Below are positions 16,632 through 25,679 of a stretch of 29,185 bases of DNA, one piece after another. The stretch covers positions 1 through 29,185 of the forward strand of contig CAZLZD010000053.1 in NCBI GenBank assembly GCA_964563925.1, in the 5' to 3' direction. The position numbers and the translations under genes are program-made. The DNA is from JAUILA01 sp964563925. GTDB taxonomy: Bacteria; Bacteroidota; Bacteroidia; Cytophagales; Cyclobacteriaceae. The notes below the pieces were generated by a model that was not told where the DNA came from, made no database searches, and saw only the letters and a program-made list of their open reading frames with translations. The stretch's first letter is position 1. The number at the start of each line of letters is the position of its first letter.

Positions 16632-17396
16632 ATGAAAAGCACCCCATTATTTCAATTCCTGTTGCTACTTCCCCTGGTGATAATCGGGCGTCACGATTTA
16701 GACAGAAAGGTTTACCTCGAAATCGGGAACGACTATGCCACATCCATCGTCAACCTTAACCTGCTTGAAGATACCCCTGACGGCATGGCCACCTTTGTGT
16801 CTTCACGGTGGCTTCTGACCGCTGCCCACTGTGCAGAAATAATCGATCAAAAACTCAGGGACGGTGCAACACACCAGGTTGAATTTGCCGGAAATTTTTA
16901 TGAGGTGGATTCGGTACTGATTCATCCCACATATTTTGAGGATGCAGCCGCTGATCTTGCCCTGGTGCGTCTTGCCACTGAACCAGAAACACCCCATAAA
17001 ATATACAAGGTATATAATGGTCATGACGAACTGGGACAGGTGATCCGCATCGCCGGGTACGGTGATGTCGGGGATGGCAAAACAGGCCCTCAGCCGAATT
17101 CCGGAAAGGTGTTGCTCGGAGGCACCAATCGCATTACGGAAGCTACTGACTGGTGGCTTAAATTCATTTTTGATGCCCCGGGAACTGAAGGCGTTACCCA
17201 ATACGAAGCCATATCAGGCCCCGGGGACAGCGGCGGCCCCGCATTTCTTACCGCAGGCAACGACACCTTTCTTGCCGGGGTGGGTTCGGGGCAAAGTACT
17301 TCCGCGACCAACGGCGTGGAAGGTGTATATGGTGTAAAGGAATATTATGTCCGCTTATCCAGGTATCACGACTGGATACAGTCAGTCATCCAATAG
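16632..17396 (+). CDS. Exported trypsin-like (S1) serine protease
   Basis: Protein of 254 residues with a short N-terminal hydrophobic segment (LFQFLLLLPLVIIG) consistent with export. The chymotrypsin-fold catalytic triad is complete: H66 in LTAAHC, D108 in DAAADLALV and S200 in GPGDSGGP. The start of the mature protease is not the classical IVGG; SIVNLNL near 38 is the nearest equivalent. Only one cysteine is seen (C67), so the usual disulfides are absent. It is likely periplasmic or secreted. It starts 3 nt after the stop of the four-helix membrane protein gene, so the two probably work or are made together. It ends 4 nt from the convergent S9 peptidase stop. Confidence 0.87.
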   Translation: MKSTPLFQFLLLLPLVIIGRHDLDRKVYLEIGNDYATSIVNLNLLEDTPDGMATFVSSRWLLTAAHCAEIIDQKLRDGATHQVEFAGNFYEVDSVLIHPTYFEDAAADLALVRLATEPETPHKIYKVYNGHDELGQVIRIAGYGDVGDGKTGPQPNSGKVLLGGTNRITEATDWWLKFIFDAPGTEGVTQYEAISGPGDSGGPAFLTAGNDTFLAGVGSGQSTSATNGVEGVYGVKEYYVRLSRYHDWIQSVIQ

Positions 17397-17400
17397 CCCG

Positions 17401-19425
17401 TTATTTTGCCGGTTCAAGCTGGGTGTCCAGTACCTGTTCATTCTCCCGTTTATACTTACCAAACCAGTAATCCAGGTAGCCCATTGTTCGCAGGAAATTC
17501 GAAGGCTTGCTGCTCGTACCATGAAATTCGTCATTAAACCGGATCATCACCACCGGTTTTTTCTGTACTTTCAGGGCCTGGTAGTATTCTTCGGTTTGTG
17601 AGATAGGCGTACGCAGATCGTTAACCCCGGTCATGAGCAGGGTCGGAGTGGTCACATTCCCCACATACATCAGTGGCGACCGTTTAATGTGTTCCGTAGG
17701 GTCCTCCCATGGAAATTTCTCAAAATTCTGGTACCAGTAAATACCGTCCGTGGTGCCGACAAAGGAGAACCAGTCAACCACCGGGTACATCACTGATGCT
17801 GCCGCGAAACGATCAGTCTGCCCAATGATCCAGGAGGTCAGCACCCCGCCGCCACTGCCGCCGTATACATACATCCTGTCTTCATCGATATATCCTTTGC
17901 CGATCAGCTGGTCCACCCCAGACATCAGGTCTTCATAATCCTTGCCCGGGTAGGCATTCTGAATCGCATTGGCAAAGTCAAATCCATAGCCGGTGGAGCC
18001 ACGCGGGTTGGTGTAGAGTACCACATAATCCTCGGCCGCGTGAATCTGAAAATTATAGTTGAACCCCACGTGGTACATGGAATGCGGTCCGCCGTGAATC
18101 CTCAGGATGAGCGGATATTTTTTAGCCGGATCAAAATCCGGCGGCTTGACAATCCAGCCCTGTATATCCGTTCCGTCTTTGGATTTATACCATATTTCCT
18201 CCACGTCCCCAAGCTGAATAAAGTCGAGTATATCCTTGTTGACGTGTGTGAGCTGCTCAATTTTTCCACTGCCCAGATCAACCAGGGCTACGTCTGGCGG
18301 TGCCTGCGGAGAAGTAATCACCCCCGCGGCGAGATTTCCGTTCAGGTCCTCCACCGACAGCATGTGCGCGCCTTCTGTCACGTCGTCGATATTGCCCTTC
18401 AAATTGACAAAATGCAGGTTACTGCTACCCTCCTGCCGCACATTGAAATAGATACCCCCGTTATCCGGCGCCCAGAAGAAATCGGACGGACTCCGGTCCA
18501 GTTTCCCGGTGAGCATCCTGACATCCGAACCGTCGGCGTTCATTACAAAAAGCCGGGAGGCCTGGTAAAATGTATTGGACACCACATTTCCGGCGAAGGC
18601 GATACGCTTGCCATCCGGAGAAACCACAGGATTCGATTCATATCCTTCGCGATTGGTCAGCTGGGTAATGGCCCCGCTGCCAATATCCACGCGGTAAATG
18701 TTTGATTCGCGCAATTTATAATCTGCATCCGGTTCTCTCAGGCTGGAGAACAGGATGGAGCGGCCGTCGCCCGACCAGTCGAAAGACCCTGAATAATCAT
18801 AATCATCCGTGGTGATCTGGCGTGCCGTCCCTCCTTCTGCCGGCACCACGAAAATGTGCGTTGTGCCATTCTCCAGGTAACCAATACGGTCACGCCGGTA
18901 ATTCACCTCGTCAACGACCCGCGGCGCCTTGGTCCAGCTCGCACCTTCCGGGGGCGCGGGAATATCGATCTTAATCTTGTCGTTGTCTTCCACAAACATG
19001 GTAAAAGCAAGATAGCTCCCGTCCGGGCTCCACTTCATGTTGGAAGGGGTCTTTGCAGTACGTGTGATTTGCGTAGGCTCACCTTCCACGCCGAGGTACT
19101 TCACATAGATCTGGTTGCCCTTTGGTTCGCCTTCCTTGACAAAAGCAATCTTTTTCCCATCAGGAGACCACAAGCCATTGCTTCCTTCCATAAAATAGCG
19201 GTTCTGGCTGCCGTCGGTATTGATGATCCATAGATCAGACTCCCGTTTGTCCTCTACCAGGTTTACCCATTGCCGGGTATAGAGTATCTGGCTGCCGTCG
19301 GGAGACAATTTCGGACTGGCAACAGATTCGTAGTTGGCGTAATCGTCCAGTGAAAGACGATTCTTTTCCTGACCCGGGGATGGAACCGCGATCAGAACCA
19401 GGAGGAGAATTTGTAGTGATTTCAT
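17401..19425 (-). CDS. Exported S9-family (prolyl oligopeptidase-like) peptidase
   Basis: Protein of 674 residues from the ATG at 19425; a start at 19488 adds 21 residues ahead of a good signal peptide (MKSLQILLLVLIAVPSPGQ) and is rejected. Residues about 35-400 form a beta-propeller with WSPDG/VSPDGKRIAF repeats. Residues about 415-660 form an alpha/beta-hydrolase domain with S524 in YGGSGGG, D603 in GVNDLRTP and H635 in DEFHGTSS. GGSGGG replaces the more frequent GGSYGG. The family cleaves short peptides, often dipeptides or acyl-peptides, and this one should work in the periplasm. It is a single-gene unit, divergent from the PadR operon and convergent with an S1 protease. Confidence 0.92.
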   Translation of the reverse strand: MKSLQILLLVLIAVPSPGQEKNRLSLDDYANYESVASPKLSPDGSQILYTRQWVNLVEDKRESDLWIINTDGSQNRYFMEGSNGLWSPDGKKIAFVKEGEPKGNQIYVKYLGVEGEPTQITRTAKTPSNMKWSPDGSYLAFTMFVEDNDKIKIDIPAPPEGASWTKAPRVVDEVNYRRDRIGYLENGTTHIFVVPAEGGTARQITTDDYDYSGSFDWSGDGRSILFSSLREPDADYKLRESNIYRVDIGSGAITQLTNREGYESNPVVSPDGKRIAFAGNVVSNTFYQASRLFVMNADGSDVRMLTGKLDRSPSDFFWAPDNGGIYFNVRQEGSSNLHFVNLKGNIDDVTEGAHMLSVEDLNGNLAAGVITSPQAPPDVALVDLGSGKIEQLTHVNKDILDFIQLGDVEEIWYKSKDGTDIQGWIVKPPDFDPAKKYPLILRIHGGPHSMYHVGFNYNFQIHAAEDYVVLYTNPRGSTGYGFDFANAIQNAYPGKDYEDLMSGVDQLIGKGYIDEDRMYVYGGSGGGVLTSWIIGQTDRFAAASVMYPVVDWFSFVGTTDGIYWYQNFEKFPWEDPTEHIKRSPLMYVGNVTTPTLLMTGVNDLRTPISQTEEYYQALKVQKKPVVMIRFNDEFHGTSSKPSNFLRTMGYLDYWFGKYKRENEQVLDTQLEPAK

Positions 19426-19451
19426 AAATGCAAGGGATAGGTTGAACTGGA

Positions 19452-19459
19452 ATAAGATA
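19452..19459 (-). promoter_or_regulatory. Candidate -7 box (TATCTTAT) for the S9 peptidase gene
   Basis: On the minus strand TATCTTAT lies 27 nt upstream of the S9 peptidase ATG at 19425, sharing the TATCTT core with three other upstream boxes in the window. It is only a partial match to TAnnTTTG. Confidence 0.3.
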
Positions 19460-19524
19460 GTAATATTCCCTGTACGCACAGCCACCACTTGTGTAATTAT
19501 CTGCCCTTCAGAAAAATCGAAAAC

Positions 19525-19562
19525 TTGGTTATTAATTTTTAATGTTATATATTTAAGTAAAT
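19525..19562 (+). promoter_or_regulatory. Candidate promoter and overlapping AT-rich inverted repeat before padR
   Basis: TTG (19525-19527) and TATATTTA (19548-19555) are 20 nt apart, close to the Bacteroidota -33/-7 arrangement TTTG/TAnnTTTG with one mismatch at the last base. The -7 box overlaps an inverted repeat ATTTA-AG-TAAAT (19551-19562). Its ATAT outer arms continue the symmetry out of register by one base. An operator here would let the PadR protein block its own promoter. This is inferred from layout only. Confidence 0.42.
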
Positions 19563-19570
19563 TATATATT

Positions 19571-19921
19571 ATGAGTTCAAATCAATACATCAAAGGAACG
19601 ATAAAGACCATTGTATTGAAGCTGTTGTCTGAAAACCGGAGAATGTACGGATATGAGATCACCCAGGAAGTAAAGCGCCTCTCATCGGGCGAAATTGAGA
19701 TTACCTATGGTGCCTTATACCCTATTCTTTATAAGCTGGAGAATGCAGGTCTTCTGAAGACCGAGCAGGAGGTGGTAGACGGACGGGTGCGGAAGTATTA
19801 TTCACTCACGGAGAAAGGCAAGGCGGAGGCAAAGGAAAAGGTCGCAGAACTCGCGCATTTCCTTGATGTCATTAAAGCTGTCATTGCTCCGGGGCCAGTC
19901 ATGCCGTCATGGGGAAGCTGA
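19571..19921 (+). CDS. PadR-family transcriptional regulator
   Basis: Protein of 116 residues from the ATG at 19571, which follows an AT-rich leader. A start at 19442 would add 43 unrelated residues encoded by the promoter region. The winged-helix domain is typical of PadR: IKGTIKTIVLKLLSE, then MYGYEITQEVKRLS, then the recognition and wing segment YGALYPILYKLENAGLLK with VVDGRVRKYYSLTEKGK. It has a short C-terminal helix as in PadR subfamily 2. PadR proteins are usually ligand- or partner-controlled repressors. The stop overlaps the following membrane-protein gene by 13 nt, which argues that the two form one regulatory unit. Confidence 0.93.
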   Translation: MSSNQYIKGTIKTIVLKLLSENRRMYGYEITQEVKRLSSGEIEITYGALYPILYKLENAGLLKTEQEVVDGRVRKYYSLTEKGKAEAKEKVAELAHFLDVIKAVIAPGPVMPSWGS

Positions 19922-21117
19922 GCGCCGGGCAGTCTGAACGGGTGGAGAAATATCTCCGGGAACAGGGCATCACCTACAGCCCGCTTCGCGAGGAATTACT
20001 TGATCACCTCCTCACCGACCTGGAAAAAAGGATCGACAGCGGATCAGATTTCCAGGCAGCATGGCAGGAGGTGACGGGAGAAATCGCAGGTAATCATTTA
20101 AAAGAAATTGAAACTGAAACCATGGCATTACTTAATAACAAAATCAATCTGACCAATGTCCTGGCAGGGACCTCCATACTGATCCTTGCGCTGGCGACCC
20201 TGTTTAAATTGTTTCATCTGGCCGGTGCCGGCTATCTGATGCTGACTTTTCTGATTGTCACGGCAGCGAGCCTGTTTACCAGTGCGATCGTCAGCATAAG
20301 CAGGCATCCTGAAAAAAAGGGGCGGACATTTCTTATGTTTTCCACCATTGCGCTCGTACTTTTCCTGGTCTATCTCGCTTTTAAGATCCTGCACCTGCCA
20401 GGCGCCAATCAAATCGGCATGATTTCCATTATCCTGATCAGTATCCTGTTTCCGCTACTGTCCTGGTATTTCTATTCATCTGAAGGAAAGCTCAAAGACC
20501 ATGTGGTGGTGAATCTGCTCAACCGCAACGGGCGGTCCCTTGAAATAATCGCCCTGGTCATGGTCTCGTTTGGATTGTTGCTGAATCTATCTTCATGGCT
20601 GCTGGGAGAACCTCAGATGATTGGTATCATCTTTTTCATCCTTACCGTCATCTGGATCGGCTTGTATGCCTACAGCTTTACCTGGAAAATTTACCTTGAA
20701 CACAATAAAGGCAGCCTGAAGTGGCTGTTGATATTCTCCAGCATCGCCCTGATTCTGTTGTTATTGCCAGTCTATTATTTTCTTCCCGACTGGCTCAGGA
20801 CCTTGTCGATCGTGGTTGCCCCGGGTATTTATATCGGCATCATGTGGACGTATTATACCAAACCACTGAGCGGTTCCGGACGACGTATGATGCAGCTGGT
20901 GTGCGGAGTTTTTCTCCTGTATCCCATCCTGATCCTAGCCGCGCGGTTACACATTGATGCGGCGCTTCAGCTTGCGACCTCCCTTCCCTTTGAGTTAGGA
21001 TGGCTCGGTTTCCTGTTTGTCACGCTTTACCTTTTCAGACACGATAAATACTTCCGTGTACTGGCCATTTTTATGATTGCCATGCACATGATCCCGGCTT
21101 TGCCTGCAGGTGCCTGA
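19909..21117 (+). CDS. PadR-coupled membrane protein with HAAS-like N-terminal domain
   Basis: Protein of 402 residues. The first 72 or so are soluble and helical, with REELLDHLLTDLEKRIDSGS followed by FQAAWQEVTGEIAG. This has the ELxDH...G...A pattern of the HAAS-type domain known from membrane proteins encoded beside PadR regulators; the assignment is from pattern recognition. From about residue 80 there are some 10-11 membrane helices with very short loops and no transporter or enzyme motif. The gene begins 13 nt inside the PadR gene. A likely model is that the cytoplasmic helical domain binds or controls PadR while the membrane part senses envelope conditions. The function of the membrane part is unknown. 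Confidence 0.82.
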   Translation: MGKLSAGQSERVEKYLREQGITYSPLREELLDHLLTDLEKRIDSGSDFQAAWQEVTGEIAGNHLKEIETETMALLNNKINLTNVLAGTSILILALATLFKLFHLAGAGYLMLTFLIVTAASLFTSAIVSISRHPEKKGRTFLMFSTIALVLFLVYLAFKILHLPGANQIGMISIILISILFPLLSWYFYSSEGKLKDHVVVNLLNRNGRSLEIIALVMVSFGLLLNLSSWLLGEPQMIGIIFFILTVIWIGLYAYSFTWKIYLEHNKGSLKWLLIFSSIALILLLLPVYYFLPDWLRTLSIVVAPGIYIGIMWTYYTKPLSGSGRRMMQLVCGVFLLYPILILAARLHIDAALQLATSLPFELGWLGFLFVTLYLFRHDKYFRVLAIFMIAMHMIPALPAGA

Positions 21118-21163
21118 GATATTAGGACATATACTGAAATTATCGCATCCGGCGGGTACGGAG

Positions 21164-22489
21164 TCAGCCGTTACGCGTGCCAAGGATACGCCAGGCAATT
21201 AACCCGGTAGCCGGAACACTCGCCAGAAGTATTACCCAGGGTGAGACCAGGAGGTCCTTATCAGTTACTGAACCCAGGCTCACAAGAATATTGCGGATGC
21301 CAAGGGTGATCAGCACCGTGGTAATGAGAAAGGCCAATACATTCATCCCTTTAGAGGTGACTAATTCTCCCATATACTGAGACTGATTAGTCAGGTACCA
21401 GAGGAGAATAGCGGCCAGCGGGAGAATAAGCCCGTTTAATCCCTGTGCCGCGAGAATGATCAGCTCAGGTGTATATTCCAGTATTCCCGCCATTCCGCCA
21501 ATCAGGAGCACACCGAGGGAAACACTTCGGACAACCGTCATGTTTCTTTCGGGCAGCATACCGCGGACGATCAATCCGGCAGCCAGCGGGGCTGTAACCG
21601 CCGAGGTGAACCCGGCGGCGAAGAGGCCGAGGGCGATCAGCTTTTGCATATCCTGTCCAAGTCGTGAGCCGGTCACTTCAATCAGTTCGGCCAGTCCACC
21701 GTCCCGGATCATCACCGTTCCGGTTATGAGAATAGCAAGCGAAACTACCCCGCCCAGGACGACGGAAAGGATCAGGCCGACACGCATCTCACCCAGGGAT
21801 TCCTGACCTGAAATTCCTGATCCGAGAAACAGGTTGTAGGGAACCACGGTAGTACCGATTAATCCCAGGATGACCCAGTCTGACCCCGCCGGAACCGAAG
21901 GCACGAACATCCCCATGGCAAGTCCGGATACAGAAAAATCCACAGTCATAGCCACATACAGGAAAGCAATTCCCATAATGGCCACCATTCCACCCAGGAT
22001 GGTGGCTATCCAGCGCAAAGAACTCATCAAAAGCGGCAGGGCTGCCAGGGCCACGATGAGGACAATGGCCCAGGTCCGGTCAATGCCGAGCATTTCATGT
22101 AAACCCAGTGATGCGCCAAGCAGGTTCCCTGCTTCATACGCCACGCAGCCGAGAATTACACCAAGCGGAATGATAAACAGCCAGCGGCGACCCTCAAACC
22201 GTCGGATGGTTTCTGACAGGTCATACCCCGTAACCAGCGTCAACCTGGCGGCCATCTCCTGGAAAACAATACACGCCACGGTGGCAAAGACCAGTGCCCA
22301 GGCAAGGGATAATCCGAATTTGGCTCCTGCGGTGGAGGCGGTGACCAGGGTACCCGGACCAATGAAGGCGGCCGCAATCACCGACCAGAACAGGATAGAT
22401 AGTAGGCGTTTTCTCAATAGTTTGTGCAATAACCAGGATTCCGTCACCCCAGCGGTGTAAAATACGAAAACCTTTTCAATTTGATTCAT
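21164..22489 (-). CDS. Divergent Nramp-family metal-ion transporter homologue
   Basis: Protein of 441 residues with about 11 membrane helices and recognisable Nramp-fold segments, such as the first-helix AAAFIGPGTLVTASTAGA (40-56) and the sixth-helix GLIGTTVVPYNLFLGSG. Canonical Nramp proteins carry DPGN in helix 1 and MPH in helix 6, which bind Mn2+/Fe2+. Here those positions read GPGT (44-47) and VPY (216-218), so the metal-binding Asp, Asn and Met are all replaced. Such Nramp relatives recur in Bacteroidota, and substrate and direction cannot be assumed. It stands alone, convergent with the PadR operon. Its start lies 49 nt from the divergent glycoside-hydrolase gene, so the two may share a control region. 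Confidence 0.87.
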   Translation of the reverse strand: MNQIEKVFVFYTAGVTESWLLHKLLRKRLLSILFWSVIAAAFIGPGTLVTASTAGAKFGLSLAWALVFATVACIVFQEMAARLTLVTGYDLSETIRRFEGRRWLFIIPLGVILGCVAYEAGNLLGASLGLHEMLGIDRTWAIVLIVALAALPLLMSSLRWIATILGGMVAIMGIAFLYVAMTVDFSVSGLAMGMFVPSVPAGSDWVILGLIGTTVVPYNLFLGSGISGQESLGEMRVGLILSVVLGGVVSLAILITGTVMIRDGGLAELIEVTGSRLGQDMQKLIALGLFAAGFTSAVTAPLAAGLIVRGMLPERNMTVVRSVSLGVLLIGGMAGILEYTPELIILAAQGLNGLILPLAAILLWYLTNQSQYMGELVTSKGMNVLAFLITTVLITLGIRNILVSLGSVTDKDLLVSPWVILLASVPATGLIAWRILGTRNG

Positions 22490-22538
22490 GCCGGCTACCC
22501 GGCCGTCAATACAAAATAAATCATTACATTAATATAGT

Positions 22539-25500
22539 ATGTTTCGAATCATTCCTTCCCTGATCTTACTCTGCCTCCTGCCGGCATGTTCTCGACAGCT
22601 TCCTGAGCAGGCCACGGACGCCACGGACAACAGTTTTGAATTTCTCAGGGCAAATTTTGAGAATCCACCCGGTGAATTCAGCACCAGCCCGTTCTGGGTC
22701 TGGAACGATGAAGTCACGCAGGACAAGATCGATGAACAGCTTGAAGCATTTAAAGCGGAGAATATTGACCAGGTGATCATCCATCCCCGGATGGGACTCA
22801 TCACCGAATACCTGTCGCCGGAATATGTAGACCTGCATGAATATGCCCTGCAACGGGCACGGGAGCTTGATATGAACCTCTGGCTCTACGATGAGAATTC
22901 ATTTCCCAGCGGGTTTGCCGGCGGACATGTACAAGCGGAAATGCCTTCTTCGTACCAGGGTGGGACCGGACTACAAATGATTGCCGGACCTTCTATAGCT
23001 GATTATCCCAGTGAAGAGTATGCCGTGGTCCTGGAGAAAACCGGCGATGGCTACGAGGTATTGACCGACATACCGGCGGTCCCGGACCAACGTCATGTGG
23101 CTTTCCGGATTGCCCACGAGGCACCGAGCGGATGGTACGGAGGATTTCCGTATGTGGACCTGCTGGTCCCCGGGGTGACCGATAAATTCATTGAACTTAC
23201 CATGCAGGGTTATGAGAATTCGTTCGAGGATGCATTCGGACAAAGGGTTAAGGGAATTTTTACCGACGAGCCTAATATCTCACAGCGGACCGGCCAGGGC
23301 AACCTTCGCTACACTCCCACCCTGTTTGAGGATTTCCGGAACAAATGGGGTTATGACCTGCGCCCCCATCTTCCTTCGTTGCAGAACGATGTCGGTTCGT
23401 TCAAAGAAGTACGCTACCATTATTACCGGTTGTTGCTTGAGCTGTTTATCGAACGTTGGTCAAAGCCCTGGTACGAATACACCGAAGAAAAGGGCCTGGT
23501 CTGGACCGGGCATTACTGGGAACACGGATGGCCAAATCCCGAACACGGGGGAGACAATATGGCTATGTATGCCTGGCACCAGATGCCAGGAATTGACATG
23601 CTTTTCAATACATTCGACCGCCGGCCGGACCAGTTCGGCAATGTCAGGGCCGTCAAGGAACTGCGTTCCGCGGCCAATCAGACGGGCAGGGACAGGACGC
23701 TTTCGGAAACCTACGGCGCGGCCGGATGGGAGTTGCGGTTCGAGGATATGAAACGACTTGGTGACTGGGAGTATGTACTTGGCGTCAATTTCATGAACCA
23801 GCACCTGGCTTATATGACACTTAAAGGGCGCCGTAAAGGTGACTTCCCGCAATCACTCCTGACTCATGCGCCTTACTGGAACGACTACGGGGTGCTGGCA
23901 CAATATTTTAAACGGTTGTCCATGGTCCTGAGCCGTGGGGATCAGATCAACTCCACGGTGATCCTTGAGCCGACCACCTCCGCATGGATGCATTATGTAC
24001 CGGGCCGGGAGGATGAGCTGCTACCGAGGATTGAAGAGAGTTTCCGCGACCTGGTGGATACCATGGAAAAATATCAATTGGAATACGACCTCGCCTCGGA
24101 AAATATTATGCATCACCATGGCAGCGTGGCCGGTGACCGCCTGATCATTGGTGAAAGGGGGTATGACAAGGTCATTCTTCCGTATTACCTGGAGAATATT
24201 GACCAGGAAACCTTTGACCTTCTGAGTGAATTCGTTACGAACGGCGGAACGGTCTTAAGTTTCCAGGTACCGGAACGCATCAACGGCCAACTATCGGATA
24301 AAGCCAGCAATCTGGCCGCTGCTTCTGAAAACTGGATCAGTGTCACTACCATCGATAACCCTGACTTACGCCAGCGGCTGGCCTCCCCGGGATTCAGTGT
24401 TCAAAACCCGGCAGGGATACCGGGAAAAGTGTATCATCAGCGGAGGAATTACGATGACGGACAACTGATATTCTGGACAAATTTCAACGAAGAAGAACCG
24501 GCCACGGTTCGGTTCAGTGCAGCAGGATCAGGCGTTTCATTACTCGACCCTGTCACTGGCGAGATCAGTACTTGGCCGGCGGATAGGGATGGTGGTAATG
24601 TGGAAGTAGAATTCCGGTTTGCCGCTACCGAAAGCCGGTTATTCTTCATTCATGAGGAGGAAACAGCCAATCAGGAAACCGGAGAAGTGAGTACGGTGGA
24701 TGATGAATGGTCGGCGGTGGCCCTGCCTTCCATCGAGGTCATTCCTTCATCACCCAATACCCTTACGCTTGATTACACCGACGTGGAGGTCCAAAACCAG
24801 GAATTTGAAGACCTGTATTTCTCCATGGCAGCCGATTCCGCCTATAAGCTAAACGGACTGGAAACATACGGACGGTGGGGTTATGACCCGTGGGCAGTGG
24901 CTGTCCAGTTTAGGACGAATATCCTTGATATGGCCGATTCCTTTGACCTGAACAGTGGGGCGAGGGCCACCTATCATTTTACAGTGGCTTCCGAAACGCC
25001 TCCTGATATACTGCAGGCAGTGGTAGAATGGGCACATCTTTATGACATCAAAATCAACGGCACGCCTGTGAAGGCTACCGGTGAAACCTGGCTGGACCAT
25101 TCCTTTGATATCGTGGATCTGAGTCCGTATGTCAGGACAGGCCTGAATTCACTGGAACTATCTGTCTACCCCATGCATATCCATGCGGAGATCGAACCTG
25201 TGTATCTGCGAGGGGAATTCAATGTCCGCGCCAGGGACAAAGGATTCGAACTGATCGCATATAATCCTCCCGGGATCGGATCCTGGAAAGACCAGGGCTG
25301 GATGTTCTACCCGGATGGTATGCGCTATTCCGTAACCGTATCGTTACAGGATGACGTACCCCATACACTGCGCCTGAATGAGTGGAAGGGTACCGTAGCG
25401 AGAGTTTCCGTGGATGATGTCCAGGTCGGCATCATCGGATGGCAACCCTATGAATTTGATCTCACGCCATTTATTAACGGAGAATCCCAAAAGATAACAG

Positions 25501-25679
25501 TTGAGGTTATCGGTTCGCTCAAGAACCTTTTGGGACCACATCACGGAAACATCCAGCCAGGCGTTGTGACGCCATGGAGCTGGTTTTTTGCTCCTGCGCA
25601 ACAACCGGCAGGGGATGATTATGACTTCCTGGATTACGGGCTTATGGAGCCATTTGAAATTTTGAAGGCCGACCGCTGA
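22539..25679 (+). CDS. Large lipoprotein glycoside hydrolase-like protein (GH106-like)
   Basis: Protein of 1046 residues with a lipoprotein signal (IIPSLILLCLLPAC, lipidated C17). The region about 45-480 looks like a TIM-barrel glycosidase core, beginning SPFWVWNDEVTQDKIDEQL. Acidic candidates sit in GIFTDEP (D243/E244) and LSETYG (E390). A middle section (about 480-680) contains a flavodoxin-like segment, and the C-terminal part (from about 760) holds beta-sandwich sugar-binding-like modules such as FDIVDLSPYVRTGLNSLEL and FDLTPFINGESQKITVEV. The opening resembles alpha-L-rhamnosidase GH106 and related unassigned hydrolases; substrate is not known. Probably anchored at the outer membrane facing glycans. 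No SusCD pair, sulfatase or sugar transporter is adjacent, so this is not a normal polysaccharide utilisation locus. Confidence 0.8.
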   Translation: MFRIIPSLILLCLLPACSRQLPEQATDATDNSFEFLRANFENPPGEFSTSPFWVWNDEVTQDKIDEQLEAFKAENIDQVIIHPRMGLITEYLSPEYVDLHEYALQRARELDMNLWLYDENSFPSGFAGGHVQAEMPSSYQGGTGLQMIAGPSIADYPSEEYAVVLEKTGDGYEVLTDIPAVPDQRHVAFRIAHEAPSGWYGGFPYVDLLVPGVTDKFIELTMQGYENSFEDAFGQRVKGIFTDEPNISQRTGQGNLRYTPTLFEDFRNKWGYDLRPHLPSLQNDVGSFKEVRYHYYRLLLELFIERWSKPWYEYTEEKGLVWTGHYWEHGWPNPEHGGDNMAMYAWHQMPGIDMLFNTFDRRPDQFGNVRAVKELRSAANQTGRDRTLSETYGAAGWELRFEDMKRLGDWEYVLGVNFMNQHLAYMTLKGRRKGDFPQSLLTHAPYWNDYGVLAQYFKRLSMVLSRGDQINSTVILEPTTSAWMHYVPGREDELLPRIEESFRDLVDTMEKYQLEYDLASENIMHHHGSVAGDRLIIGERGYDKVILPYYLENIDQETFDLLSEFVTNGGTVLSFQVPERINGQLSDKASNLAAASENWISVTTIDNPDLRQRLASPGFSVQNPAGIPGKVYHQRRNYDDGQLIFWTNFNEEEPATVRFSAAGSGVSLLDPVTGEISTWPADRDGGNVEVEFRFAATESRLFFIHEEETANQETGEVSTVDDEWSAVALPSIEVIPSSPNTLTLDYTDVEVQNQEFEDLYFSMAADSAYKLNGLETYGRWGYDPWAVAVQFRTNILDMADSFDLNSGARATYHFTVASETPPDILQAVVEWAHLYDIKINGTPVKATGETWLDHSFDIVDLSPYVRTGLNSLELSVYPMHIHAEIEPVYLRGEFNVRARDKGFELIAYNPPGIGSWKDQGWMFYPDGMRYSVTVSLQDDVPHTLRLNEWKGTVARVSVDDVQVGIIGWQPYEFDLTPFINGESQKITVEVIGSLKNLLGPHHGNIQPGVVTPWSWFFAPAQQPAGDDYDFLDYGLMEPFEILKADR

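Noticed and set aside
18040..18705. 221-residue plus-strand frame opposite the S9 peptidase
   Set aside because: Antisense shadow of a well-supported gene, with no family-like motif.
19442..19570. Upstream start extending the PadR protein by 43 residues
   Set aside because: The extension covers the likely promoter and does not look like PadR; the ATG at 19571 fits the family N-terminus.
21870..22460. 196-residue plus-strand frame opposite the Nramp homologue
   Set aside because: Low-complexity, Ser/Thr/Arg-rich translation typical of an antisense shadow.
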